Part shown: piece after piece, positions 33,392-42,109 of the stretch
How positions within the stretch are numbered: the stretch's first letter is position 1
Layout of the letters: each line of letters opens with the position of its first letter
Origin: Gemmatimonadota bacterium
GTDB lineage: Bacteria; Gemmatimonadota; Gemmatimonadetes; Gemmatimonadales; GWC2-71-9
Length of the DNA: 50,735 nucleotides
Assembly (NCBI GenBank): GCA_016199245.1
Contig: JACQHC010000150.1
Location: 1 to 50,735, forward strand
Direction: 5' to 3'
Position numbers and translations under genes: made by a program
The notes under the pieces: generated by a model
The model's database searches: none
What the model saw: the letters and a program-made list of their open reading frames with translations, nothing else
What the model was told of the DNA's origin: nothing

Positions 33392-33482
33392 CAACGGCAT
33401 AACGGCAACACGGCATGACCGCATGCCGTTTCCTGCCGTGGCGGTAGGGAGTGGTTGGGGTTGGGCTGCCGTCCTGCCGTCC
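33392..33482. repeat. Short-period inverted array, about 8-9 bp, ACGGCATn / CTGCCGTn
   Basis: Left units AACGGCAT, AACGGCAA, ACGGCATG; right units ATGCCGTT, CTGCCGTG, CTGCCGTC, CTGCCGTC. It lies in the divergent spacer between the atp set (-) and the MoxR gene (+), so it is upstream of both. Confidence 0.75.
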
Positions 33483-33520
33483 GAGCCGCAAGTCAGAATC
33501 GTGCCGGGAGATTGTCTCCG

Positions 33521-34543
33521 ATGGCCCAACCCGTCCGCGTTCAGGATCCCGATGTCGAATTGCTCGACCGGCTCGCCCAGGCGCGGCGCGACCTGCTCGA
33601 TCAGGTGCGCCACCGCATCATCGGCCAGCAGGACGTCCTGGAAGGGATCCTCACGGCGATCGTGTCCGGCGGGCACGCGCTCCTCGTGGGCGTCCCGGGG
33701 CTCGCGAAGACTCTGATGGTCCAGACCATCGCCGAGTCGCTGGCCCTCAAGTTCCACCGCATTCAGTTCACGCCGGATCTCATGCCGGGCGACATCACTG
33801 GGACCGAGATCATCGAGGAGGATCTCACGACCGGCAGGCGTAGCTTCCGGTTCGTTCACGGTCCGGTGTTCGCCAATATCGTGCTGGGCGACGAGATCAA
33901 CCGGACGCCTCCCAAGACACAGGCGGCGCTGCTTCAGGCCATGCAGGAGCACGAAGTGACCGTGGCCGGGAATACGTACGCTCTGCCGCGGCCGTTCTTC
34001 GTACTGGCCACACAGAATCCCATCGAGCAGGAAGGGACCTACCCTCTCCCCGAAGCCCAGCTCGACCGCTTCATGTTGGAGCTCCAGGTTCCGTACCCGG
34101 ACCGGGACCAGGAAGAGCGGATCGTGGAGGAGACCACGGGGGACGAAGACCACCCGGTCCGGGCCGTGCTCAAGGCCGATGACCTGATGGAAATGCAGCA
34201 CCTCGTGCGGCGCATCCCCGCGCCGAAGGTCGTGGTCCGGGCCGCCGTGTCGCTGGCCCGCATGACGCGGCCGCCCGACCCCGCTTCACCAGCGTTCGTC
34301 CGCGAGTATGTCAGTTGGGGAGCCGGCCCCCGGGCCTCCCAATTCCTGGTTTTGGGCGCGAAGGCCCGGGCGGCCCTCGACGGCCGGCCCATGGCCGATC
34401 TGGACGACCTCCGGAACGTCGCCCTCTCCGTCTTGCGCCACCGCGTGGTGGCCAACTTCGCCGCCGAGGCCGCCGGGCGCTCGGCCGACGACGTGTGCCA
34501 GGAGCTGGTGGACGGACGGGATTGGATGGGCGTGGGAGGATAG
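33521..34543 (+). CDS. MoxR-type AAA+ ATPase
   Basis: A 340-residue AAA+ protein. Walker A is GVPGLAKT, Walker B lies in VLGDEINRTPPKTQAALLQAMQE, and sensor 1 in VLATQNPIEQEGTYPLPEAQLDRF, all typical of MoxR/RavA-type chaperones that mature metalloenzymes or act on stress pathways. These normally precede a DUF58/VWA gene; here none follows before the MacA-like gene. ATG 33521 is chosen because homology starts within 30 residues. Its TAG stop lies in the first unit of the next array. Confidence 0.92.
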   Translation: MAQPVRVQDPDVELLDRLAQARRDLLDQVRHRIIGQQDVLEGILTAIVSGGHALLVGVPGLAKTLMVQTIAESLALKFHRIQFTPDLMPGDITGTEIIEEDLTTGRRSFRFVHGPVFANIVLGDEINRTPPKTQAALLQAMQEHEVTVAGNTYALPRPFFVLATQNPIEQEGTYPLPEAQLDRFMLELQVPYPDRDQEERIVEETTGDEDHPVRAVLKADDLMEMQHLVRRIPAPKVVVRAAVSLARMTRPPDPASPAFVREYVSWGAGPRASQFLVLGAKARAALDGRPMADLDDLRNVALSVLRHRVVANFAAEAAGRSADDVCQELVDGRDWMGVGG

Positions 34544-34620
34544 GCGGATCGACGGATGGTCCAACGAGAAGCGCAGTGGGTATTCGTTGTCGCTATCCGC
34601 CCCACCGCCTATCCGCCCAG
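34539..34620. repeat. Short-period inverted array, TAGGCGGATnn / TATCCGCCnn
   Basis: The left arm (34539-34559) has GATAGGCGGAT and GACGGATGG; the right arm (34592-34620) has CTATCCGCC, CCACCGCC and CTATCCGCC. The MoxR stop TAG (34541-34543) is inside the first unit. The arms can pair over an intervening 32 nt. Confidence 0.75.
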
Positions 34621-34701
34621 CCACTTGAAACCCCCTGTTCGCCCTCCCCGTAGGTCCCGTAGCAAACTGAGACATCCTACCAGCTTCCAGACGGCGGGCT
34701 C

Positions 34702-35799
34702 ATGAAACGACGCACGAGGGCTATCATCGGGGCCGTCATCGTTTTCGGCGCGCTCGGCGTCGTGGCCGTCGTGCGGTCCAAGGCCGACGGGTCAGACGAC
34801 GGCACCACCAAGACCGTGACCGTCACGCGGGGCGAGATCGTGGACAAGGCCCTGGCGGTCGGCACCATCGAGCCCGAGATCGAGATCGAAGTCAAATCCC
34901 AGACCTCGGGTGTGGTCAGGGCCCGTTTCGCGGACGTGGGCGACTTCGTCCGGGCCGGCGATCCCCTGCTCGAGATCAAGCCGAATCCCACACCGCTCGA
35001 ACTGGCCGAGGCGAGGCGGCAAGTCGAATTGCGCCGGCTCGAGCTCGAGAATCTCAAGCGCGATGTGGCCCGGCTCTCCACGCTGAAGCAGCAAGGCCTG
35101 GTTTCCGACCAGGAATACGAAGGCACCCAGCGGCGTCTGTCCGAGGTCGAGGTCCAGGTCCAGATGGCGGCAGAACGCCTCTCCTTGCTGGAGAGCGGCA
35201 AGGTCAGGATCGCCGACGACAACATCGAAACCGTCGTCCGTTCCCCTATTACCGGGTTCATCCTGGAAAAGACGGTCGAGATCGGCGACCCGGTGGTGCC
35301 GCTCAGCACGTATCAAGAAGGCACCGTCCTGCTCACCATGGCCGCGATGAGCGATCTGCTGTTTCGCGGCACGGTGGACGAGATCGACGTGGGCAAGCTG
35401 AAGGAAGGGATGCCCGTCACGATCAAGGTCGGTGCGCTGCCGGATGCGAAGGTGGATGGTCGCGTGGCGAAGATCTCCCTCAAGGCCCGGAAGCAGGACA
35501 ATGCCACCGTGTTCCCGGTTGAGATCGCGCTGGTGGACGCACACGGTGCCGTATTGCGCGCGGGCTACTCGGCCAACGCCGACATCATCATCGCGCGGCG
35601 CGACTCCGCCCTCACGATCCCCGAGCGGCTCGTGACCTTCGCCGGAGACTCGGCGACCGTCACGGTGCTGCTGCCGGACGGGAAGACCGAGTTGCGCAAG
35701 ATCACCACCGGCCTGTCCGACGCGCTCAACGTCGAGGTGCTCTCTGGACTGACCGAGGGAGAGAAGGTCGTGGAGCCGCCGCCGAGACAGATACGGTGA
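34702..35799 (+). CDS. MacA/HlyD-like periplasmic adaptor of an efflux system
   Basis: A 365-residue membrane-fusion protein: an N-terminal anchor (AIIGAVIVFGALGVVAVV), the lipoyl-like half SQTSGVVRARFADVGDFVRAGDPLLEIKP, a coiled-coil hairpin at about 95-165 (LAEARRQVELRRLELENLKRDVARL), the returning lipoyl half VVRSPITGFILEKTVEIGDPV, and beta-barrel and membrane-proximal domains. It should bridge an inner-membrane MacB-type transporter to an outer-membrane channel. Two FtsX-fold permease genes follow. Confidence 0.9.
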   Translation: MKRRTRAIIGAVIVFGALGVVAVVRSKADGSDDGTTKTVTVTRGEIVDKALAVGTIEPEIEIEVKSQTSGVVRARFADVGDFVRAGDPLLEIKPNPTPLELAEARRQVELRRLELENLKRDVARLSTLKQQGLVSDQEYEGTQRRLSEVEVQVQMAAERLSLLESGKVRIADDNIETVVRSPITGFILEKTVEIGDPVVPLSTYQEGTVLLTMAAMSDLLFRGTVDEIDVGKLKEGMPVTIKVGALPDAKVDGRVAKISLKARKQDNATVFPVEIALVDAHGAVLRAGYSANADIIIARRDSALTIPERLVTFAGDSATVTVLLPDGKTELRKITTGLSDALNVEVLSGLTEGEKVVEPPPRQIR

Positions 35800-35803
35800 A
35801 AAG

Positions 35804-35844
35804 CCAAAGGCGTGAGGGGTGAGGAGTAAGGGGTAAGGGGGGCC
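35804..35844. repeat. Short-period array, 7 bp, GTRAGGR units
   Basis: Four 7-bp units (GTGAGGG, GTGAGGA, GTAAGGG, GTAAGGG) in the 46-bp gap between the adaptor and the first permease. The last G-run lies just before the GTG start and probably doubles as its ribosome-binding site. Confidence 0.7.
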
Positions 35845-35845
35845 A

Positions 35846-37063
35846 GTGCTCCGAGAGTTCCTGGCCGACCTCAAGGCGCAGCGCCTGCGCACCGCGCTCA
35901 CGATTCTCGGCATCACGTGGGGCACGGTGGCGGTGGTGGTGCTGCTGGCGTTTGGAACCGGGCTCGAGCGCCAGACGCGCAAACGGTTCCACGGTCTCGG
36001 CGACCGGATTGTCATTCTGTTCGGCGGCCGCACGACCAAGGCGCACCAGGGGTTCCCCGAGGGCCGGCCCATCCGGCTCACGGAAGACGACGTAGCGTTG
36101 CTGGACGCGGAAATACCGGAAATCGTCCAGATCAGCCCGGAATACTCCAGCCGCACCACGCCGGTCCGGCGCGGCGCCAACGGCGCGAACCCGAACATCA
36201 CGGGCGTGCTGCCGGTGTATGGCGACATGCGGAACGTGATCCCCGAGGAGGGCGGGCGGTTCATCAATCAGCCCGACGTGGACGAGCGGCGCCGGGTCGC
36301 GGTCGTCGGTAACGAGCTCAAGAAGGTCTTATTCGGCGAGGAGGCGGCCGTGGGCCGGCAGGTGTTCGTCGGGGACGTTCCGTTCACGATTGTCGGCGTG
36401 ATGGCCCCGAAGATCCAGAATTCCTCGTACAACACCCGTGACCAGGACCGGATCTTCATTCCGGCCTCCACGCACCGATCCATCTTCGGTGGGCGGAACA
36501 TCGCCAACATGATCTACCGCACGAGCGACGCCACGATCACCAAGGACGTCGAGCGGCGTGTGTACGAGCTGCTGGGACGGCGGTACAAGTTCGATCCGAC
36601 CGACGAGGACGCGCTGATGGTGTGGGACACCAGCGAATGGGAGACGATGTTCGGCTACCTGTTCCTGGGCTTCAACATCTTCTTCGGGTTGGTGGGAAGC
36701 TTCACGCTCACCGTGGGGGGCATCGGCGTCGCGAACATCATGTACATCGTTGTGCGGGAGCGGACGCTGGAGATCGGGATCCGGCGCTCCGTGGGGGCCA
36801 CGCGGAACCATATCCTGCTCCAGTTCTTCACGGAGACCTTCTTCATCGTGGGGATCGGCGCGGCACTGGGCCTCGGTATCTCGCTTGCCATGGTGAGAGT
36901 GGCCGGGTTGTTCCCCACGAACGACATCGTGGGCCAGCCCGTGCTCTCGCCCACCGTGGCGCTCGTCACCGTCTCGCTGCTCGCCGGGATCGGCTTTCTC
37001 GCCGGCCTGTTTCCCGCGCGGAAGGCGGCGAGCTTGGATCCGGTGGAATGTTTGCGATACTGA
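35846..37063 (+). CDS. MacB-type ABC transporter permease (FtsX fold), first copy
   Basis: A 405-residue permease without an ATPase domain. The N-terminal helix (LRTALTILGITWGTVAVVVLLAFG) is followed by a large periplasmic MacB_PCD domain (residues about 50-260) and the three C-terminal helices of the FtsX fold around ERTLEIGIRRSVGATRNHILLQF, ending DPVECLRY. The GTG start is preceded by a G-rich ribosome-binding stretch from the array. Forms a mechanotransmission-type exporter with the adaptor upstream; an ATPase must come from elsewhere. Confidence 0.9.
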   Translation: MLREFLADLKAQRLRTALTILGITWGTVAVVVLLAFGTGLERQTRKRFHGLGDRIVILFGGRTTKAHQGFPEGRPIRLTEDDVALLDAEIPEIVQISPEYSSRTTPVRRGANGANPNITGVLPVYGDMRNVIPEEGGRFINQPDVDERRRVAVVGNELKKVLFGEEAAVGRQVFVGDVPFTIVGVMAPKIQNSSYNTRDQDRIFIPASTHRSIFGGRNIANMIYRTSDATITKDVERRVYELLGRRYKFDPTDEDALMVWDTSEWETMFGYLFLGFNIFFGLVGSFTLTVGGIGVANIMYIVVRERTLEIGIRRSVGATRNHILLQFFTETFFIVGIGAALGLGISLAMVRVAGLFPTNDIVGQPVLSPTVALVTVSLLAGIGFLAGLFPARKAASLDPVECLRY

Positions 37064-37065
37064 AG

Positions 37066-37198
37066 AGCGGCATGGGCGGCATCACCGGCATGGGCGGCAT
37101 GGCTCGCTCATGGCAATTCATGCCGCGTATGCCGCTCAATCCGCGTATGCAGCTGACGTCGTGTATGCCGCTCATGCCGCTTATGCCGCCGGTCTGAC
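37066..37198. repeat. Short-period inverted array, 9 bp, GCGGCATGG / TATGCCGCn
   Basis: Left units start at 37067, 37076, 37085 and 37094 (GCGGCATGG, GCGGCATCA, CCGGCATGG, GCGGCATGG). Right units CATGCCGCG, TATGCCGCT, CATGCCGCT, TATGCCGCC run to 37196, with one stretch broken by a nonperiodic GCAGCTGACGTCG. It fills the gap between the two permease genes. Confidence 0.9.
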
Positions 37199-37199
37199 C

Positions 37200-38447
37200 A
37201 TGTGGCGCATCCTCCTCGAGGAATTCCTCGGCGACCTCCGGGCCCAGAAGACCCGCGCCTTCCTCACCATGTTCGCCATCACGTGGGGGACCATCGCCGT
37301 GGTCCTATTGCTCGGCTTCGGCGAGGGTCTCAAGCGGACGGCGAAGGACGGATTGCTCAACGCCGGCGAACGGATGTTCATGGTGTACGGCGGCGAGACC
37401 GGCGAGGTGTTCGAGGGGTTGCCGCGCGGACGTCGCATACGGCTCACCGAGGAGGACCTGGGCCTCATCCGGCGGTCCATCCCTGAGGTGGACATGGCGA
37501 GTCCCTCCTACGGCCGCGGGAGCACGAGCCTCCGCGTGGGGGACATCCGCACCAATGCCTACATGGAGGGCGTACACCCCGAGTTCGCAGAATTGCGTCG
37601 CATGTTTCCAGCAGACGGCAGCCGGTTCATCAACGCGCAGGACCTGGAGCAGAAACGTCGGGTCCTGTTCCTCGGTAACAAGATTGCCGAGCGGCTGTTT
37701 CCGAACGAACTACCGGTCGGCAAGACCGTGATCCTCGACGGGCTGCCGTTCGTGGTGGTCGGCGTGATGGCCGAGAAGTTCCAGGACTCAAGCAACAACG
37801 GCCCGGACGAGGACCGCGCGATCATTCCGGCGTCCACGCTCCGCGCGATCTACGGTCCCCGGTTCGTGAGCCACCTGCTGATCCATCCGCGGGACCTCAC
37901 AGTCGCGGCGTCCGTCAAGAGCGAGCTCTACCGGGTACTGGGCCGGCGGTATCGGTTCGATCCCGCGGACGAGCGCGCGTTGTCCATGTGGGATTTCATC
38001 GAGAACGAGAAGGAAGTCACCAAGATCGGGCTCGGCATACAGATCTTCATGGGCCTCGTGGGCGTTTTCACACTGCTCGTAGCCGGTGTCGGCGTCGCGA
38101 ACATCATGTACGTCGTCGTGAAGGAGCGCACGCGCGAGATCGGGATCAAGCTCGCGGTGGGCGCGCGCCGGCGGCACATCGTGAGCCAGTTCGTGTTCGA
38201 GGCCATGCTGATCTCGCTCACGGGCGGGCTCATCGGTCTCGCATTCGCCACGGCGGTGATCCTGGGCGTGGACGCCATCCCCACCGAGGAGAACCCGGCC
38301 ATGCAGTACATCGCCAACCCCAAGCTCTCCTGGCCCATCGTGCTGGCGTGTGTGGGTACGCTTATCGGGATCGGACTGGCCGCGGGGATTCTGCCCGCGC
38401 GCCGCGCGGCGGCCGTGGACCCGGTGGAGTCGTTGCGGTACGAGTAG
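37200..38447 (+). CDS. MacB-type ABC transporter permease (FtsX fold), second copy
   Basis: A 415-residue paralogue of the preceding permease: N-terminal helix RAFLTMFAITWGTIAVVLLLGFG, periplasmic domain, and C-terminal FtsX helices around ERTREIGIKLAVGARRRHIVSQF, ending DPVESLRYE. The two tandem copies probably pair as a heterodimer, although homodimers cannot be excluded. ATG 37200 is used; an upstream frame to 37110 is the array read as an Ala/Tyr-rich peptide. No Walker motifs are present. Confidence 0.9.
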   Translation: MWRILLEEFLGDLRAQKTRAFLTMFAITWGTIAVVLLLGFGEGLKRTAKDGLLNAGERMFMVYGGETGEVFEGLPRGRRIRLTEEDLGLIRRSIPEVDMASPSYGRGSTSLRVGDIRTNAYMEGVHPEFAELRRMFPADGSRFINAQDLEQKRRVLFLGNKIAERLFPNELPVGKTVILDGLPFVVVGVMAEKFQDSSNNGPDEDRAIIPASTLRAIYGPRFVSHLLIHPRDLTVAASVKSELYRVLGRRYRFDPADERALSMWDFIENEKEVTKIGLGIQIFMGLVGVFTLLVAGVGVANIMYVVVKERTREIGIKLAVGARRRHIVSQFVFEAMLISLTGGLIGLAFATAVILGVDAIPTEENPAMQYIANPKLSWPIVLACVGTLIGIGLAAGILPARRAAAVDPVESLRYE

Positions 38448-38542
38448 GGGCGGTCCAGCGGCGCCACCACCCCAACCGCCGCAGACGGTCGCGCACGCCC
38501 CCGCCCGAGCTACCCGGTGCCTTCGGCCCACGGGGCTTGCGA

Positions 38543-38560
38543 CCGAGCGGACGCGCTCGG
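38543..38560. other. Short perfect hairpin after the permease genes
   Basis: CCGAGCG and CGCTCGG flank a 4-nt loop within the 220-bp gap (38448-38667) after the second permease. No T-run follows; the rest of the gap shows no gene or array. Confidence 0.3.
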
Positions 38561-38667
38561 AGAGGCCACGCGTCTTGCGCTGCTGCGGCCCGTCCACCAT
38601 CGTCAGCCGGTCCGGCCCCCCACTAGCAGGCCGGCGCGTTCGCAGACACCTCTGAAAGGCGGTGAGC

Positions 38668-39102
38668 ATGGGCACCATCAACATGGGTCGTGTGATCCTG
38701 GGCGGCCTGCTGGCCGGGTTGGTGTTCAACCTGGGCGAGACGGTGTTCAACCTCTTCCTGTTTGGCGAGCAGATGGAAGCGGCCATGCAGCGGCTAGGTC
38801 TCGAAATGCCCGGCGGCGGTGCGATCGCGGTGTACATCGTGATGGGCTTCGTAGGGGGAATCGCCACGGTGTGGCTGTACGCGGCGATCCGGCCGCGATT
38901 TGGGCCGGGACCGAAGACGGCGGTCTTCGCCGGGCTCGCTGTGTGGCTGCTCGCGTATCTGTTTCCGACCGTCGGCTACGCGACCCAGGGGATCATCCCC
39001 AACAATCTGGCCGCGATCGGGGCCGTCTGGGGATTGGCCGAGTTGTTGATCGCAGCGCAGGCGGGGTGCTGGCTGTATCGGGAGGAGACGGCGACGGCCT
39101 AG
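38668..39102 (+). CDS. Small integral membrane protein, function unknown
   Basis: A 144-residue protein with four predicted membrane segments: VILGGLLAGLVFNLGETVFN, AIAVYIVMGFVGGIATVWLY, TAVFAGLAVWLLAYLFP and AAIGAVWGLAELLIAAQAG. The GLxAGLVFNxGE start occurs in uncharacterised bacterial membrane proteins. ATG 38668 follows an AAGG sequence at a workable distance; GTG 38662 is an alternative. It is convergent with the next kinase gene across a 102-bp gap. Confidence 0.65.
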   Translation: MGTINMGRVILGGLLAGLVFNLGETVFNLFLFGEQMEAAMQRLGLEMPGGGAIAVYIVMGFVGGIATVWLYAAIRPRFGPGPKTAVFAGLAVWLLAYLFPTVGYATQGIIPNNLAAIGAVWGLAELLIAAQAGCWLYREETATA

Positions 39103-39204
39103 ACCGCCGGTGCGGCTCCGCGACCGCCAGGTCGGTGAGATTCAACTATCCAAGATCTTCGACTGGCCGCGTTAAGGCCGCGCCGCGCGGGCCGAGAGCG
39201 CCGG

Positions 39205-41868
39205 TCAGCGGCGCGGATCGCCCCCGTACTTGGTGAGCAGCGCCTGGAAGCGGGGATGGTTCCGGATCGGGTCCCACAGCGGGTCCAGCCGCAGCGTGTG
39301 CACGCTGAGATTAGACGGCCCCGCCAGCAGCAGCTCGATCTCCTCCGCGGCGGTCTCGGCTTCGCCCGCTTGCGCCAGAATGCGGGCGCGATCTTCCGCC
39401 ACCTTCGGGCCTTGAATGGCGTCATCGCGGTACACCACCGACTGCTCTAGCCAGCGGGCTTCACGGAGCGCCTCGTCTCGACGACCCAGCCCGGCCAGGA
39501 CCAGGCCGCGGGCCGCGTGGATGCGCCAGTCGTCGGGGAGTTCCCTGATCACGGAGTCCAGGAGCACTCGGGCCGAATCGAACGCCGCGCGGGCGGCCGG
39601 ACCGTTGCCGTGCAGTTGGTGCGCCCAAGCGGCGTACAGCGAAGCGGGCAGGACGAAGTTTTGCCCCTGGAAGACGGCGACATGCACCACCTTGAGGACC
39701 TGCAGCAGGCTGTCGCCCTGCCGTTCCCACTTCAGGAGTTGAACGTGTTGAGAGGCTCTGGTCCCGAGGAATCCCAGGTCCGTATCCCTGGGCAGGCGGC
39801 TCAGTACCGCTCGCAGCGTGTCGAGCTGCCCCTGCCAGAAGACGTAGGTCCATCCCTTTTCGACTGCGGCGCCGTGAAGGTCGGGCGCGAGGCTCAAGGC
39901 CCGGTCGAACGCGCGCACCGCATCGGCGTAGCGGTGCAGGGTTTGGTACGTTAACCCACCGAGACCAAAGAACAGTTGCGCGTCACGCGGGTTGAGCCGA
40001 GTGGCCTTCTCGAACGCCGCCAACACCTCGCTCCAGTTCCCCAGCCGGCGGTGCACAGCCCCGATCAACTGCCACACCCGGGCGTCGTTGGGCAGCCCCT
40101 CGCGCGCGATCGCGAACTCGTCCAACGCTCCTCGGTAGTCGCGGCGGCCCCAGAAATGCACCAGGCCCAAGGCGACATGCGCCTGCGGCAGGTCCGGCGC
40201 GAGCCGCAGCGCCGCCTCCGCTTCCTCGCGCTGGAGTGCCGCCCGCGCCGGTGAGGGATCGTAGCGAAACCAGAACATCTGTCCGTGCACTTCCGAGAGC
40301 GCCGCACGCGCCAGCGCGAAGCCTGGATCGAGCGCCAACGCCTGCTTGAAGAGCTGCTGGGCGATCTGCCAGTTCTCGTGGAGGAAGCCCGGGCGGATCA
40401 AGTACTCACGGCCCTGGAGGTAGAGCTGGTATGCCTCCGCATTCGTCGTGGGAGCTGCGGATAAGCCCCGTTGCTCGGCGCCGGTGAGCATCGCACTTAC
40501 CGCGGCCACGATCCGCTGCGCCACGTCGCTCTGAATGGCGAACGCCTCGTCCAGCGTGCGGTCGTAGCGCTCCGCCCAGAGGTGCGCGTCCGTCGCCGCG
40601 TCAATCAACTGCACGTTGACCCGCAACCGCCCGCCCACCACCTGCACACTCCCTTCCACGATGCTCCCCACTCCAAGATCGCTCGCGATCTGCCGGAGCG
40701 GCGGGATATTGGGGCCCGCGTAGCCCATCACTGAGGTCCGGCTGATCACCTTGAGGGCCGCCACCTTGAACAGCTGGGTCAAGAGCTCTTCGTGCAGCCC
40801 GCCCGCGAAATACGCATGCGGCCCCTCGGCGCTCAGATTCTGGAACGGTAGCACCGCGATGGCCGTCCGCTCGTACACGGGCTCGGCAGCACTCGGCCCG
40901 TCCGGCCCAAGGCGGAGCACGGTGAGCACGCCGCCGAGGACCACAACGGCCACGCCACCCAGCAGCGCAAGACGCTTGACCCGACGGGACACATGGCTTG
41001 CCGATGGAGGCGCCGCGGTTGAGATCGCAACTGATCCCGACTGCCCCAGAGCCTCGGCGAACTGCGCGGCCGTGCTGAACCGATCCGCCGGTGTCTTGGC
41101 CAGCGCCCGCTCGATGGATTGTTCCACGCCCGGCGGCACCGTCCCGCGCGCGGCCCGGAGCGGTGGCACCGGGTCCAGCGCATGCCGCGCCAGAATCTCG
41201 AGCGCCGTGGTCCCCGTGAACGGGGGATGGCCCACCAGCATCTCGTACAGCACACACCCCAGGGCGTACACGTCACTCCGCCTGTCCACCTCTCCCCGCC
41301 CACTCCCTTGCTCCGGGCTCATGTACTCCGGCGTCCCTATGGCGACTCCCGTCGCGGTGATCTTCTCGCCACCGGCCACGCTGATCGCCCGGGCAATCCC
41401 GAAGTCCGCCACCACCGCGTGCCGCTCTTCCAGCAGGATGTTCTCGGGCTTGATGTCGCGGTGCACCACGCCCTGCCGGTGCGCGTAGTCCAGCGCATCC
41501 GCCACCTCGCGGGCGATCTGCAACGCGTCTTCGATGCCGAGCTGCTTCTCGCGCTTCAGCCGGTCGCGGAGGGACTCCCCCGCCGCGAACGGCATCACGT
41601 AGTACAGCAAGCCGCCCGCCTCACCGGAATCGTGCAGGGGCAGGATGTGGGGGTGGTTGAGCCGGGCCGCCGTCTCGATCTCCCGCAGAAACCGCTCGGG
41701 GCCCAGCACGGCGGCTAACTCCGGCGTCAGGACCTTGATGGCCACGTCACGGTGATGCTTGAGATCCTCGGCGAGATACACCGTCGCCATCCCGCCCTGC
41801 CCTAGTTCCCGCTGGATCCGATACCGGCCCGCGAGGGTGGCGGTGAGGCGGTCGAGCGAATCGGGCAT
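39205..41868 (-). CDS. Ser/Thr protein kinase with FlgO/TolB-like and TPR regions
   Basis: An 887-residue protein. The kinase domain (residues 15-275) has GQGGMATVY, Lys45, HRDIKPEN (Asp138), ADFGIA and GTPEYMSPEQ. One membrane helix is at about 298-320. The extracytoplasmic part begins with an IAVLPFQNLSAEGPHAYFAGG block and VGSIVEGSVQVVGGRLRVNVQLIDAATDAHLWAERYDR, as in adenylate-cyclase-associated TolB-N-like domains, followed by about 10 TPR-like helical pairs. It probably senses an envelope signal through the TPRs. ATG 41868 starts a few residues before the kinase fold. Confidence 0.9.
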   Translation of the reverse strand: MPDSLDRLTATLAGRYRIQRELGQGGMATVYLAEDLKHHRDVAIKVLTPELAAVLGPERFLREIETAARLNHPHILPLHDSGEAGGLLYYVMPFAAGESLRDRLKREKQLGIEDALQIAREVADALDYAHRQGVVHRDIKPENILLEERHAVVADFGIARAISVAGGEKITATGVAIGTPEYMSPEQGSGRGEVDRRSDVYALGCVLYEMLVGHPPFTGTTALEILARHALDPVPPLRAARGTVPPGVEQSIERALAKTPADRFSTAAQFAEALGQSGSVAISTAAPPSASHVSRRVKRLALLGGVAVVVLGGVLTVLRLGPDGPSAAEPVYERTAIAVLPFQNLSAEGPHAYFAGGLHEELLTQLFKVAALKVISRTSVMGYAGPNIPPLRQIASDLGVGSIVEGSVQVVGGRLRVNVQLIDAATDAHLWAERYDRTLDEAFAIQSDVAQRIVAAVSAMLTGAEQRGLSAAPTTNAEAYQLYLQGREYLIRPGFLHENWQIAQQLFKQALALDPGFALARAALSEVHGQMFWFRYDPSPARAALQREEAEAALRLAPDLPQAHVALGLVHFWGRRDYRGALDEFAIAREGLPNDARVWQLIGAVHRRLGNWSEVLAAFEKATRLNPRDAQLFFGLGGLTYQTLHRYADAVRAFDRALSLAPDLHGAAVEKGWTYVFWQGQLDTLRAVLSRLPRDTDLGFLGTRASQHVQLLKWERQGDSLLQVLKVVHVAVFQGQNFVLPASLYAAWAHQLHGNGPAARAAFDSARVLLDSVIRELPDDWRIHAARGLVLAGLGRRDEALREARWLEQSVVYRDDAIQGPKVAEDRARILAQAGEAETAAEEIELLLAGPSNLSVHTLRLDPLWDPIRNHPRFQALLTKYGGDPRR

Positions 41869-42109
41869 GCCCGGGGGTCCGGAAAGCGACCCTCTAAGAT
41901 GCCGGGGGCCGGAGATTGCGGCCAGCAGGAACACGCTGACCCGAGATGCGGCTGGATCGGAGCCAGCAGCACTTTCATCGGCCGGATCGCTCTTTCGATC
42001 CACTACGCGAAGAAAGTTGACGTCCCCGAATCACCCTCCCGGTAGGTTGCCGCCGCCGCCGAGCCGAGGGTACGTTTTGCGTGCAGGTTCGAAACAAGGA
42101 GCGCAGCCT
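41869..42109. other. Divergent spacer between kinase and Uma2 genes (241 bp)
   Basis: A GC-rich spacer with no array. AAGGAG is placed well for the Uma2 start. A TTGACG element (42018) lacks a convincing -10 at normal distance. Promoters for both genes should be here, but none is clear by eye. Confidence 0.35.

Noticed and set aside
37110-37199. Ala/Tyr-rich N-terminal extension of the second permease
   Set aside because: It is the array translated; the permease homology begins at ATG 37200 and the paralogous permease has no such extension.
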